NCBI GenBank assembly: GCA_043228905.1
Contig: JBHGNT010000008.1
Coordinates: forward strand, 6,634,001 to 6,698,000
DNA: 64,000 bases
Direction of reading: 5' to 3'
DNA from: Azolla caroliniana
Taxonomy: Eukaryota > Polypodiophyta
The notes under the pieces were generated by a model that saw only the letters and a program-made list of their open reading frames with translations, ran no database searches and had not been told where the DNA came from. A program made the translations under genes and the position numbers. Below, one piece after another: positions 33,218-45,371 of this stretch (position 1 is the stretch's first letter; every line of letters begins with the position of its first letter).

Positions 33218-36200
33218 TCATGTCCCATAGCTACGATCGCCAGCATCTCCGATACCAGGCACAATATCACTGCAAAGAATATTGAGTGTGATCAATTTAC
33301 GAACTATTACTGCAAAGAACCCCGAAGATAAATTTATAAATATCACCACAAGGAATAGTAAAGATCAAACTAAGTCTCAAGTTACAGAAGATGATATATG
33401 GAGGAAATGCATATACATGTTAAAAGTGGTTTCGTGTCAAAATTGTCAAACAGAAGATCAATCCTATATGAACAATGCACGAAATGGAACCGAGTAGTCT
33501 CAAATTACAAAAGACTATCAGAAGATAGAATTGATTACTCACCCTCGTTCAGTAACTGCCTCATCTACAGTTGCTGCATATATTCGGAGCCTATAGAGGA
33601 ACATATTACAGCATAAAGGTGCTCTTATTTAGGAACAATAGATTTTCACACGTTTTCAGGAAAAGATTCACATGTTTTTGTACCCAGGGAACTTGTTACT
33701 AAGTTGATCCAATGCTGGAGGCGTAACAGCAGCACATATCTGTGTGATACGACAGCCATGGTTAGGTGTCAAAGTTCAAAGCTCTGCTTATGCATGTTAA
33801 GAGACTGCACAAGTATCCATCCCACTGGGATCATCATAAACAAATTTGTAAACATTTTTATCTTTATTTCTAGCAGCAGCTCAGCTATAGTAGGTGCATG
33901 CAAGTTCTCACTCAAGAGTCAGATGGTTATTTGTAAGAGATTGATAAGAGCTTGTTGACCATTACAAATGACTTTTCCCCGTGGAGAGATGTGAGCAGGC
34001 ATCTTAATACAAATAGTAAACAGATATTAGGAACCCATCCCCCATTCCTATGTTTCTAATATGAAAATATCCACCCTTCCAAAATGGGTGTATGAAGATA
34101 TGAATTCTCCAATTTCCATAATGCCTGATAACATTAAATAAACCAACCTATATGTTCTCCTATCCATAATCAATGATACTAAGATTTTTTGAAGAGTTTA
34201 TCTGCCCAAAGCATTAGCTACTTGGATAGAGATTTGCTTTTACCATTGACATGCAATGGCTCACCCAGAAGTTATTGGTCTCCTCCTCATATGCCTACCA
34301 ATTATTTCTTTCCTCCATCCCAGTAATTAAACTAGACAGAAGGTTAAACAACTCACTACTCTTATCAGTCGGTGGTTCACATTTCGTTGCTTTAATAGCT
34401 CGATTGTAGAAATAAGTGTCTCACCTGCTTAATCAACACAGAAAAAACAGCTCATGCTCTTATATTCTGTTGGATCGTTTTTCTTACATCCTAGAAATGC
34501 GAAGATTTGATCCTGATTGCTAACCTGTGGCTAGCAATGCATCTGCAATAAGAACTCTGACACCATTTGGGAATTCATCTGGTAGCCTGAAAAGAATACA
34601 AATAGAAAATGATACATAGCATCTGACCAAAAGTCAGAAAACCTCATGAGATACCAAACCCAGCAAGCACTTCCTATTAGATTTTCTGTGTATGATTCTT
34701 ATGAAATAAGGTAATTATCACATGATTCGATTCCCAACATGAAATGTTTCAAGGATGATTCAACTAACTTGTTCAAATAAAGGGTAGGCTTGAGTGTGAC
34801 CTGATCTTGGCCAAATCCTGGCAAACCGAGATAAGAAAGGAATAGAAATTCCATGCTTACAAAATGTATTCAAAAGTGGTAACATAAAAATGGTCAATCA
34901 AGTAGAAAGCCCATAGCATGTGTAATAATAAAACATAGATTAAGAGAACTGAAAGATATTCATATCGAAAAGATATGACATTCCATGACTACTCACCAAT
35001 GTGATATGTTTGTGTTGAGGGTAGAACAGAAGCCACATGTTCAACCAATACGAGCCCTTCTCGAAGCATGGGTATCACCTATAAGATTGCCACCAATAAC
35101 AAGGAATCTGGACGTATTACTGGAAGAATGGATAATGGATATTCAATACATAAATAAAAAGTGCTCACCATTACAGGCTCTTGGCCATCAATAAAGTCCA
35201 CATCTGCAACTCCATAGGGTGTTTGAACCTCACCTTTGATAGTTAGCTGCTATGTCACAAGTGTTCTAATACTTTGAAAAAAGGAAATGCATGATCAACT
35301 TTCTTAAATGAATACACAAAAACTACACTAGTAGGAGTTAGTTAAGTGTAGAGTAGGTTCATTGTGTCTTGAATGCATAACTACATTATTAGGATCTTAA
35401 TGAATCACCTTAATATGATTAGGAGGTTCATCAAACTCCAGTTATGTAGTACGATTAGGATAATTAACCCCAAGTAATTTACTATGCCTATGCCCATAAT
35501 ATACTTGGTCTATGAAAGCATCCAATTTCAACAACCTGAACAACATTGACAATATGAAACGTAACATTGTACTCACTAGCCAGTCCCTAGCAGCTTCATA
35601 TATAAGAAATCTTCCCAATTCAGCCAAAGCATTTTCTAGTGTCAAACATGATCAAGACAAAACAAGAAAATAATGATAAGAAAAGAGAACTAAAACAGAA
35701 TAATAACATCTGAGTAGCCAAGAAAAGGGTTTCTCTTTGTACGAAAATAAATTAAAACTTAAAAAGTACTAAATTGAGTGAGTAATCTTTGAAAGCTAGC
35801 ATTAAAAAGAGCCCCAAAATAAATAGAAAATTTATACATACTGAAAATGGATGGTGGAGTGAGTTCGTCCCGAAGGATAGATAACCAATGTTTGATAAGT
35901 GGATGTGGAGGCACAAAAACCTGTAATTACATACCAAACCCTAAAATATGTATGTATATATACATATATATACAAAATAGGGTATATATATACTCTCATC
36001 ACAAATGCATAAAAACAGAGAAGAAGAAGAAGAAGAAGAAGAAGAAGAAGAGGAAGAAAATTACCCAGAAAATTAAAAACATATATATTTCTTTATTTAT
36101 TTTTCCTACCAGTGTTAATTCTTCTCCAATTCTTCGTTGAATTAGGGTTGATGCAGGGAACCAAACGAAGGGAACATTGTCATTCTTGGTATGTTGAGGT

Positions 36201-36286
36201 GTACTAGTATCATCAGAGAACCTCAAGCAATGCATTTCTTTGTACGACCAGAGTAATGGACAAACTTTTTGGAAGAAACAGAGCAA
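33218..36286 (-). CDS. Uracil phosphoribosyltransferase (UPRT), divergent
   Basis: Eleven exons in transcription order: 36286-36110, 35920-35842, 35635-35577, 35249-35169, 35078-34997, 34817-34769, 34586-34525, 34424-34357, 33739-33684, 33590-33543, 33269-33218. Phases match and give 270 aa. Recognisable UPRT blocks: 'VFVPPHPLIKHWLSILRDE', 'NALAELGRFLIYEAARDWL', 'TPYGVADVDFID', 'GLVLVEHVASVLPSTQTYHIG', 'TLKPTLYLNKLPDEFPNG', 'ICAAVTPPALDQLSNKFPGL', 'IYAATVDEAVTERG' and the uracil-site tail 'IVPGIGDAGDRSYGT'. The enzyme family joins uracil and PRPP to give UMP (pyrimidine salvage); plant forms are mostly plastidial, and residues 1-59 here could be a transit peptide. The PRPP loop reads 'VLIADALLATGETLIS', where I expect DPMLATGGT, and 'PMLREGL' replaces PILRAGL. 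It may be a divergent or weakened enzyme. All splice sites are GT-AG. Confidence 0.9.
36018..36057. repeat. (GAA)n tract in UPRT intron 1
   Basis: About thirteen GAA/GAG repeats on the plus strand inside the first intron of the UPRT gene (a pyrimidine tract on the sense strand, upstream of the exon 2 acceptor at 35920). Confidence 0.9.
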
Positions 36287-36350
36287 TCTACAAACTCTTT
36301 GGTAAGAACAGAGTAATCAAATTATATATGTATGGATGTGTGTATATATG

Positions 36351-36382
<32 letters not shown>

Positions 36383-39249
36383 TGTATGTGTATATATAAT
36401 ATATATATATATATATAATATATATGTATAACAGTATATGTATATATATACAGTTTGTGTGTGAAAACAGAGCAACCTTCCTATGCCTTTCCTACACACA
36501 CATTTATTTATTCTCTAGAATGAATGAATGAATGAAGACACAGAATTAATTGCATGCTATCAGTATTTTGTATTGAGCATTTGTGTACATATTACTTTAA
36601 TGTATGTATATGCATGTATGGTTGTAATTTGTAGGCCTCTAGTATGTATACTATATATATGTACATAAAACATTTGGATTCATTTGGGTTGTATGTGAGA
36701 TTAGGTTTCTAAGTAGTTGCACACCAACAAGAAATTGTGTATATATATAATGCTATGTTTATATTTAATGATCAATTGTATACTATCACTTTGTGTGTGT
36801 GTGTGTGTGTGTATATTGCTATCTTTATATTTATGATCGATTGTATACTATCGCCATTGTACGATAATGCACTCTTCTCCATCATAACGCTCATAATCCA
36901 TGCTTATGAAACTTCGACAAATTGCACCAAAACACAATGTGCTACTATTATTCAATAGCAGAATGTGAAACCATTTTTTTTGCTTTGGCTTCTAACGTAA
37001 ACTTGCACATAAGGACCTGATTACAACTGCACACATATATGTCATGTACTTACGTGTACAGATCGCTCGATTGTGTCTATTGGACCGAGCATTGTTTGTG
37101 TTGTAGAAAATCAGATGGCTCCACAATGAGCAATAATGGAGATAATAAAAACCAATTATTGATCTAAAGGTATCCTATCGTATGACATATTTGTAATTGT
37201 GGGTATCATACGTATGTTTAAAATCGATCCATTGATTTAATAAACCAACAACATAATCCATTACAATATGAAAATGAACATGCATGATAGTGTAGTGCTA
37301 GAGCATGTGCTTTGTAACTTGGTCAAGTGGACCAATGGTTATGGTTTTGAGTCTCAAGCAATGAGTCTAACATTGCACTTATAATATGAAAAAATCTTCA
37401 TGTTTTTTGCTTGAGATATTGCATACTAGAGGGTTTCTCCTAAAACAAGATTTTAGTTGTTCTACTTCATATTGTGCGTTTAGGATGATGTAAACTATTA
37501 CGTTTCTCCTAAAAGAACTTTTAGAAACCAAAACCCTTGTGTGGCCTTTGAGAATAGATAATCCTATATATCATAGAATGCATATAAACATTTGTAGCAT
37601 ACCATAATTTTATGTCGAAGGCAACTACATATTTAGTGATACCCTTGTCTGACTACTACACTTATTCAACCATATGTGAACCTTTTTATTGTCTCTCGAC
37701 TTTTCGACTCACTTTCTAGAGATGTGTTGACAATAAGTTTTTTGGGGAAACTTTCTTGGCATGTACAATATTCAACCTTTTTGACTAGCCTTTTGGCCCT
37801 TGGGCATGATATTTTGATAGTATACACTTAGTAATTGAACCATCTTCATAAATGAGTGCTAACTGTTAGATGCATAAAATCTTTAGCCTAAGGAAGAGAC
37901 ATATTGTGCAAAGGAATTCAAGGACAAATTTTAGAATTGGTTGAGAATCATTAAAGCCATAACTAGATCAATTGTGTTTGGTTTACTTAAATATGTTTGC
38001 GTATGAATGTGTCTAAAGGACAATGAGAGGGTATATTTAGAGCCTTATGTGTTTAGCACTCATTAGTACAAAGTCATTAATAACTCAACCATTTATGTTG
38101 CATTGCATGTACCCCACTTGTTAGGAGAATCATTGTGATTCGGTAAATAATGAATTAACTCCTTTTGTTTTCCCTTATAGAGAAGAAGATGTACGTGAAA
38201 AAAACTCCATAAATGGCTTAGAGACAAGAAACAAGAAAGGAGAACATCCAAACTTCAAATTGTTGTTTCAAGGTCAAAACCCTTGTTTGTGTAACAGAGA
38301 CCGTGATTCACATGAAAACATAAAAAGTTGGAAGTTCTTTCTCGGAATCTAAACCAACCCCATTGTCATACTTGTCTTTAGCATGACTAGTGACTTGCAT
38401 ACTAAAAATTGCCAGGGGAAATTTTTTTCTCCTTCTTGGAATGGATATATTTAGAACATTTTGAATGCATGGACAATTTTATGTGTGTTTTATACTCATG
38501 ATTTTTCTCTCTATAGTATTGGTGTGGAAACTTATGCTAGTATTCATCAAATTGGGTGCACAATGATCTCTAGAATTATCATATCCACTTTGAATGGAGC
38601 TTTTGTTGGTATTTATAATCTGCATGGTTGTTGAGATTCATTTAGTTATGGAGGATCAAATGACATTTAGTTATTTATATTAAAGCAACAAGTAACAACA
38701 TATTAAAAGTATCATTTATATATTCTACAAAGTGGAAGGCTATTAGCCCCTTTTGCATGGGGTTGTCCACACTTCGGTGTCCACACTAGGATCATATAAG
38801 GTAGGGGTAGGAGATGTTGTGACTTGTAGGGAGACTCCTCAACGAATAGTTGATCAATGCTCATTACCGAGGGAGTGTGATGCATCTCAAAAAGTGTGGG
38901 CATAACCTTTTATAATGATTTACCTTTCCATTTAATAAATTTATTATAGCTTTTTCATGAAACCAAATTTTCATGTCAAAGAGAAGGTGGCATAAGAGTT
39001 GTCATCGATATGTTGTATATAAATGATGCATTTTGTGACAATAATATTTCCTGAAAGCTGTCTTCAAGCTATCATCTAAAAGTGACAACTAATAACAGAG
39101 TACGAATCAAACAGTAAAGTGGTACCTTCATTGTTTCATCAACTACCAACAAGATGATTAAGTCAACTTACTGCATTTTACAAAGTTTGCTTACAATCAC
39201 TGAATGCATTCGTCCATTAGCAATTCCTTCTTTTTTTGCGAATACAATT
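36287..39249. other. AT-rich intergenic DNA with microsatellites
   Basis: The upstream region of the UPRT gene, holding (TATG)n at about 36354-36390, (TA)n at about 36397-36425 and (GT)n at 36793-36812. From 37000 to 39240 I see no exons, LTR ends or repeats that I can support on either strand. Confidence 0.5.
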
Positions 39250-40151
39250 TGTAGAGCGGACAAGCTCAACCGGATCCGGATCGGCTGAATAAGCCAGAGC
39301 CGGATTGATATCCGAAACGGAGAACCGGATAGGTATCTGGATCGTTATCCGGAACTAAGAGACAGATTGGATTGTAACCGGTAGGCTGTTAGAGGTCCAC
39401 AATCCTAGCCTAGTACTGTTATCGGTTAGGAACACAGCCTAACCTCAGTCCTTCGGGGTAGGCTCAAAGAGATCGTGGTACAGGGAATGGCCATGTGTAC
39501 TATGCGTAACTACATCGTAGTCTAACGTCATGGTGTATTGGCTATTTGTGAGGTAAGACATGAACTTGGAGACGGTTACAACCGAGCTCCTATCGTGCGT
39601 AAATACACAACGACACTTACTCATCTTAAACAATTACGCTAGGTATTGACACAGAAATAGCAACACAGGAAACTCTAGAGACCGAGATAAGAGAAGACAG
39701 AAACTGTATTAAACGACTATGCTCAAAATTGCGTTAGCTCTTACAATGTTCATATGCCCTTTATATACATAGGGCCTAGTCGGTTACGCTTCCCGTGTGA
39801 ACTGTTACACGCGTTACTTCAACGCTTCTATTATAATAATACGCCTCTTTATCATGCATTATTTACATTTGTCCACTTACGGCGGACAACAAGTACGTAG
39901 GCATATTTCTTGGAGTTAGTGTCAGTCGCTTGTATGAGCATTGAAGTACATGTCAATACTTTAAAGGACTTGTATAAAAGTGCTCACTAAGCACATTGTA
40001 TGTACAAAGTGTTATTATTTTGAATTTAGCTTATGCTGTTCTGCTCTCTTTGTCTCTCCCGTTCTCTATCCGTGTGATTCAAGCTTCCATTAAACCTGTG
40101 TGTATTTTCTGTAGCTATCCGAGTAAACCGGTTTGTCAAAGCTTCCGCACA
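39250..40151 (+). repeat. Left LTR of the copia element (interrupted)
   Basis: Starts TGTAGAGCGGACAAGC and ends near TTCCGCACA. Its length is inflated by the solo LTR at 39417-39891. It also has about 50 bp near 39975-40025 missing from the right LTR. Confidence 0.8.
39417..39891. mobile_element. Solo LTR (475 bp) inserted in the copia left LTR, duplication AGTAC
   Basis: TGTTATCGGTTAGG to GGCGGACAACA, flanked by AGTAC at 39412-39416 and 39892-39896. The right copia LTR has the uninterrupted sequence CCTAGTACGTAGGC at about 52176, which proves the insertion. A TATGTATATAAAGG box on the minus strand near 39760 suggests minus orientation. Its TGTTAT...AACA ends resemble those of the gypsy element at 40962, but its body does not. 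Confidence 0.92.
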
Positions 40152-40163
40152 TTAACTTTGAAA

Positions 40164-40177
40164 TGGTATTAGAATGC
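40164..40177 (+). other. Copia primer-binding site (degenerate)
   Basis: TGGTATTAGAATGC differs by a few bases from the initiator-Met primer-binding site TGGTATCAGAGC, and follows the left LTR at the expected spacing. Confidence 0.75.
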
Positions 40178-40262
40178 AAGGGTTGAGAACCTCTATTGCC
40201 GACAAACGATTTCCATAGACGAACCCTAACTTCTGAAAGCACAGACCGAAAAGAGGGAAGAT

Positions 40263-40961
40263 ATGGACAAAAGCATGGCGAGCTCGCTTCCTACTGAAAA
40301 GCTCGACCAGAGCAACTATGCATGAAATGTTGGTACTGCTGGAGAAGCGTGCCGATTCGGATAAATCCGGATCTAGAAAGGCCGGACAAGGGAACTGGCA
40401 AAGCTCCCACTACACAGAAGGATTAGAAGGATCCACAACCGGTAAGACTGGAAAAGGGCCAGCCTTTGTGATGAAACACAAAGCGAACTCGATGAACAAG
40501 ACCACTTCCGGATCAGAGGAAGTGTGGTACATTGATTCTGGAGCATCCAACCATATGACGAGCCATGAAGAGTGGTTCTCATATTTGGAAAAACCGGAAA
40601 AATCGGGAGTTGTCGAAACCGGAGATGACATTCCTCACCCGATCGTGCATGTTGGAGAAGTCCCCTTGAGTCATGTCAGACAACAAGGGAAGCTTATGAA
40701 TGTGCTTCACATCCTGACAATCATGAAGAACCTGGTGTTGGTCGCGCAGATCATCGACCAAGGGATGTAGGTGTGGTTTACACATCTTGGGTGCTTCATT
40801 GAGGAAGAGGGTCAGATCATCGCGCAAGGGTGTTGGGACAGGAGGATGTTCATCATCAACACCAATGACGTAGGCACTGCCTTGTTCGCAAAAGGACAAA
40901 CAGTCGAGTCAGATATCGACTTGTGGCAGAAGCGGATCGACCACGTCAACTATCAAAGGCT
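40263..40961 (+). pseudogene. Copia gag start, protease and pre-integrase remnant
   Basis: A gag opening ('SLPTEKLDQSNYA', then TGA) is followed almost at once, in another frame, by the spacer before the protease. Nearly the whole capsid region and zinc knuckle are therefore deleted. The protease keeps its active-site signature 'WYIDSGASNHMT' (about 40529-40564). After a stop at 40768-40770 the frame continues to the pre-integrase motif 'LWQKRIDHVNYQRL', where the gypsy element interrupts it. Confidence 0.85.
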
Positions 40962-41561
40962 TGTTATCTCTTCTTCGGAGATACACCTTTGATTACTTCC
41001 TGAGTAATCGAGTCAAGGAATTGTGGTTACGTAGGAAAGACAAATAAGGCCGAACAGGCCGATTCACTATGAAAATGTCCGGCCACAACCGGTCTTACGA
41101 CTTATACTTATAACTTGGATAGAAAACCCAATAGTAAAGATGAATGTTTAATGACATGAGAAGATAGACCCACAATTGTGTATTATAAGATTACTGCGTA
41201 AACGATTACACAACTCACGGTTGAAATTTCTATTCACTCCCTCTAACAGGAGAAAAATAGACATACATATATAATTTTCTCTGCCTAGTATAATAAGAGT
41301 ATCTCCCTGTCTTAAAGCTATATAGACATCTCTCTTTACCCACGCTCCCTTCCTACTACTATTGCTCGCTTTTTTATAGTTTCTGTTTCTTCTTGGCACG
41401 CTTCAACCACCTCACTGATTTTCCGGTTTTTATTCTCGGCTGCATTTAATTCATTCGACTACTTCCTTCACGCTTGGTCAATTCTCCTTTTCACCTACAT
41501 TTACCTACTTGCTTCTTTTAGATACGTTCCACACTTCATAACCTTTGTCCCACGGATAACA
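40962..41561 (-). repeat. Gypsy LTR (3' LTR of the minus-strand element)
   Basis: 600 bp, TGTTATCTCTTC to CACGGATAACA. It aligns along its full length with 47976-48570, with scattered substitutions and small indels. Confidence 0.93.
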
Positions 41562-41652
41562 CTTGGCACGCCTGTGGGACATTTCCTTGCACATCGAACC
41601 CCAAAGCAAAACTTCTAAAATAGAAATCGAAAAAATAAAAAAAATCGAAATG

Positions 41653-43790
41653 CTATATAGTTGAAAAAACTTCGCTATGGTAGCCCCATTCTTCTTCCAA
41701 AATTGTGAGGATATCCTCTGATTGTGGATACGTCAGTTCTTGAGGTGGGTCTTCATTTGTGTGCTCGTTGGCATGTAACTCGACCGATATATCGAGTTGT
41801 TGGTCTTGAGTCTCCTTCGTGGATTCTGGAACCATTGCCTCTGTATGTGGTTCGATGATCTGTGCATCCACTTTCTCTGTTTCTACTCTCAACTGTGGTT
41901 CCTCTTCTTAATTCAGTGCCTGTGCGGCTTCCTTGGTTACATGGCCTGTTGATGCATGTGCGACGGCTTATGCTTCCTTTTTAGCTAGGATGTGCTAGTG
42001 TTCCTAGGCTTCCACATCTAATCTCAACAACATCTAATTGTCGTTGAATTCCTCAAGAAGGTGTCTGATTTTCGTGGTGTGCATTTGTGCTAGGGCGCGG
42101 AATTCCTTGGTGAGGTCTTTGCGGAGGATTTGGATGTTGTTCTCATCCATCTTGTAGAAACCACGACCCTCTTTTGTCTTATTTTCGGCGTCTGCTCGGA
42201 AGACTTGTAACTCGGCTGCTTGAGCCGACCATTCATTCCAGCCTCGAGTGACTATCTCCTCGACTTTCTGATTTAGCCGTACTCGGTGCTTGGTCACTAG
42301 GGCTTTGATTCGTGCTTCACCCATTTCATATTTGGCTCGGACGGTGTTTAGTTCATCTTGACCTTTCGCTGCGTCCCGTTCGAGCTTGGTTTTGAGGATC
42401 ACACACGATGTTGTAACGTTGGCGAGTTGTGATTCTAGTGTATGCATGTCGTAGCGTCAGAGGAATTGTGGAGATTTGCAATTCGAGTTCTAGGGTCATG
42501 GAGATTTGCAACTGGTGAAGGGACTCTGACAATGCCGCTCGTTGCTTCTCAGTTTCATCTAACTAGTGAAGGAGCCGACTTGAGTGGATCTGGAGTTCCG
42601 AGAGTTCATTTTTAAAGATACGACTTCGTCGGATGTTTGGCAAGGTGCCCTTCGATGCTCTTGCTCTGCTTCCGCTAACTTTGTTGCTGCGAGGTCCTAC
42701 ACGGCCTTGAGAGTCGTGGCGGCATTTTTTTCTGTGGCCTGGAGCTGGGTCGTCTGTGCATCTAGCAGATGTTGGAATTCGGCCTTGCGCTTTGTGGCTT
42801 GTGCCGAGAGTTGGTCTGCTTTGGCTCTAGACTCTTTGTATCACTCCTTGGCCTTGTCGACAATTGCCGTTTGGACTGCGAGCTCCTCATCATAGTTGCG
42901 GGTTGGGACCTTGGTCGCGACTATGGCTAGTACAGAGTCGGTTGGCTTGTCAATTTGAGTGAACTCCTCCACAGGTTCGAGAGGGTGTGTTTCGTCTGTT
43001 TGTGTGTATACCTTGATAAGAGTGGAACCAGGGGGTGGTAACGCGAGAAGGTTGGGTCCGCTTGTTTCTTGGAGCTGTTGTTGAAGCTCAGTCAGGCGGC
43101 TTTCCGAGGCCTGCCATAACTCCGTGGTCGTTTTCGCCTGTTTGCGTGCCTGTTTGTTGCTGACATCCATATCTTTGGCCACGCGAGTGGTTTTTTTCCA
43201 GTTCACGATAGACTTCGACCAACGCCGTGTTGAGCTCAGGTAGCTCGATCCGTGCTCGACATGTTTTGGTAACTCGCTTGCGTCCGACTTTTTGTAGCTT
43301 TGGCTCCTCATTTGATTCGAGCTCGTTGGCTAATGCCCGCTCGACCATCTGTTGTCCGGCATGATCTTGAGCCATGCGGGCTGTGGCAGCAACCTTGAGG
43401 CGAGCTAGGAAGTCGATGAGCTCGTATGTTGTGCCGTATTTTAAGATTGCGCCAAGCTCGTAAGACTTAACAGCAGGTCTGTGAAGGTCAGTACTTCCTC
43501 CTCTAAGAAACAGGAAGGTTGCCCTTGCTCTATGTGTCCTGTTAAGGCTAAAGCCTTGTTGGTAACCACTGCCACTGTCTTTTCGGGTGTGATGACTAGT
43601 TGCCGGTCCTCGACCACCATAACCCACTTTGCCAAATTTTTCGAGCCGTGGTGTCTTTGACATAGTGCCTGCCGGCGATTCCATAATGTGTTTTTCGTAG
43701 GATTGCATCCTTTTGGAACTATCACACCGTTGTCCGAGCCCTTGTAGTAGAGTGTTTCCGCGAACAGGCAAAAATTCTGGCAACGGACTG
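41653..43790 (-). pseudogene. Coiled-coil reading region in place of integrase
   Basis: Read on minus from about 43790, right after the RNase H/linker sequence. A string of frames forms one long charged, helical protein interrupted by several stops and at least one frameshift: 'LAKWVMVVEDRQLVITPEK', then 'GQPSCFLEEEVLTFTDLL', 'ELGAILKYGTTYELIDFLA', 'VEVYRELEK', 'ASESRLTELQQQLQE', 'LYKES'-like segments, 'LESQLANVTTSCVILKTKLE', 'RLNQKVEEIVTRGWNEW' and an acidic tail ('DILTILEEEWGYHSE'). The heptad-rich pattern suggests a coiled coil. I recognise no catalytic domain: there is no H2C2 zinc finger and no D,D-35-E core. Function unknown; it may be an accessory ORF of this gypsy family or captured sequence. 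Confidence 0.6.
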
Positions 43791-43849
43791 CCAACCATTT
43801 CTTGGCATCTAAGTCAAATGGTCGGGTGGAAGTCCGGTGTTTAGGAAGT

Positions 43850-44340
43850 GCATCATGTCATGTATCCATTCGTCCTTGCTTTTGGTATGTGTTGTGGCCG
43901 CATCAATACTGAAGAGATAGCCGTCGGGCTTGAATCATCATATACTGTTTCCGTTGGTTCCCCCGATTCGAGTCGACTTAGGTAGTTCGCCACCACATGT
44001 TGCACGCCTACCCAATGGTGTATGTCGAATTCGAATTCTTGGAGTAGTAACATCCACCGTGTCAATCGGCTAGTTAGTGCCTACTTGTTGACGAGGTATA
44101 GTAACGCCAAGTGATCCACATTGAATGTAAATTTTCGGCCTGAGTAGATAGTGTCGAAATTTTGTTGTATTGTATACCATGCCGAGTGCCTCATGTTTCA
44201 TTGTCGAATAATTCTTCTCGGCTATCGAGAGACGTTGGCTAGCATAATATACTGGTTGATACCAGTTTGGAGGCGTCTTTTGCATGAGGGCACTCCCGAT
44301 GGCCACGTTCGACACGTCAACAAAAACGTGGAAGGGTTGT
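43850..44340 (-). pseudogene. Gypsy RNase H remnant
   Basis: Minus-strand blocks 'GSALMQKTPPNWYQPVYYAS' and 'EALGMVYNTTKFRHYLL' (44315-44070), then, in another frame, 'WMLLLQEFEFDIHHWVG' and 'VVANYLSRLESGEP' (44065-43853). These are the end of the RNase H domain and the linker. The first block carries a frameshift near 44080. Confidence 0.85.
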
Positions 44341-44669
44341 GATCAGTTGGGAGGTTGCATCACCGGTGCATGTGATAGCATTACCTTAAGGGATTAGTAA
44401 GCGTCTTCTGCCATTGCTGACCATCGAAATAGAACCGATGGACCGCTACGTGCAAGGGTGTCACGAATTTGGCCAGGTAACGCAACATTTGATTGTGCCA
44501 TCTAATTTGGCCCAGAAACCGATTGAGGGCTTTTGCTATGGTCGGGGCTGGAGCATTCAAGATGGCCTACACTCGTCACGTAAAATGCACACTTGGCAGG
44601 GTTTAAGCTCAGCCGAACTTGCCGGCATCGCTCAAGACAAAAGCGTAAGTAACCGAGGTGCTCAATCTG

Positions 44670-45371
44670 CTAGCCGTACATGACAAAATCATCGAGAAAG
44701 ACTTGCATAAAGGCCGCAATGTAATCTTCGAAAATTTCGGCGATAAATCTTTGGATGGTAGCCGACCCCATCTTTAATCCGAACATCATGACGACTACCA
44801 CGAAAATGCCCCATTTTGTTACGAATGCTGTCTTTTCTCGGTCGTCGTGGTGCACGTGGAGTTGATTATACCCGTTGAAACCATCTAAAAAACTATAATA
44901 TTCATGGTCGGCCATCGCGTCAAGCACTCCATCTGTGAACGGAAGAGGAAAGGCATTTGTGACGGTTGCTGCATTCAGCTTGCAAAGGTCAACACAGACC
45001 CGTATTTGACCATTTTTCTTCGGGATGACGACAATAGGGCTTAACCATTTTGCCTGTTTAACTGGCCGAATGAACCCTACTTGAAGGAGTTTGTCGATTT
45101 CGTCCTTTACTTTGGCCGCGTAATTGGGATTCATGCGGTAGCGGTGTTGCTGTACTAGTCGTGCATCATGCTGAAGATGAATCTGGTGTTGATAGTATTG
45201 GGGATATAACCCCTTCATGTCGTTGTATGACCAAGCAAACATATCTTGGCATTTTGTGAGTAGTCCAACCAAGGTTGAACGTTTGTCACAAGATAGTTCC
45301 TTTGTGTTTTTTAGGGTATGTGGCTCAATGGAGGAGCCAAGATTGATATCCTCTAGTTTGGATGCCCTCAC
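44670..45371 (-). CDS. Gypsy reverse transcriptase domain (frame open over 233 codons)
   Basis: Fingers and palm of a Ty3/gypsy RT: 'RYRMNPNYAAKVKDEIDKLL', 'PIVVIPKKNGQIRVCVDL', 'FLDGFNGYNQLHV' and the active site 'FLDDFVMYG' close to the stop. The YxDD-equivalent aspartates are intact, but several motif positions are altered (for example 'VVVVMMFGLKMGSATIQR' where 'MPFGLKNAPATFQR' is usual), and the frame breaks right after the active site. Confidence 0.85.
   Translation of the reverse strand: MRASKLEDINLGSSIEPHTLKNTKELSCDKRSTLVGLLTKCQDMFAWSYNDMKGLYPQYYQHQIHLQHDARLVQQHRYRMNPNYAAKVKDEIDKLLQVGFIRPVKQAKWLSPIVVIPKKNGQIRVCVDLCKLNAATVTNAFPLPFTDGVLDAMADHEYYSFLDGFNGYNQLHVHHDDREKTAFVTKWGIFVVVVMMFGLKMGSATIQRFIAEIFEDYIAAFMQVFLDDFVMYG

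Noticed and set aside
37290-37370. tRNA-like stretch GCTAGAGCATGTGCTTTGTAA
   Set aside because: It resembles a D-arm/anticodon segment, but T-arm and acceptor pairing fail.
42584-42895. 103-codon plus-strand frame
   Set aside because: A shadow of the minus-strand coiled-coil region of the gypsy element.
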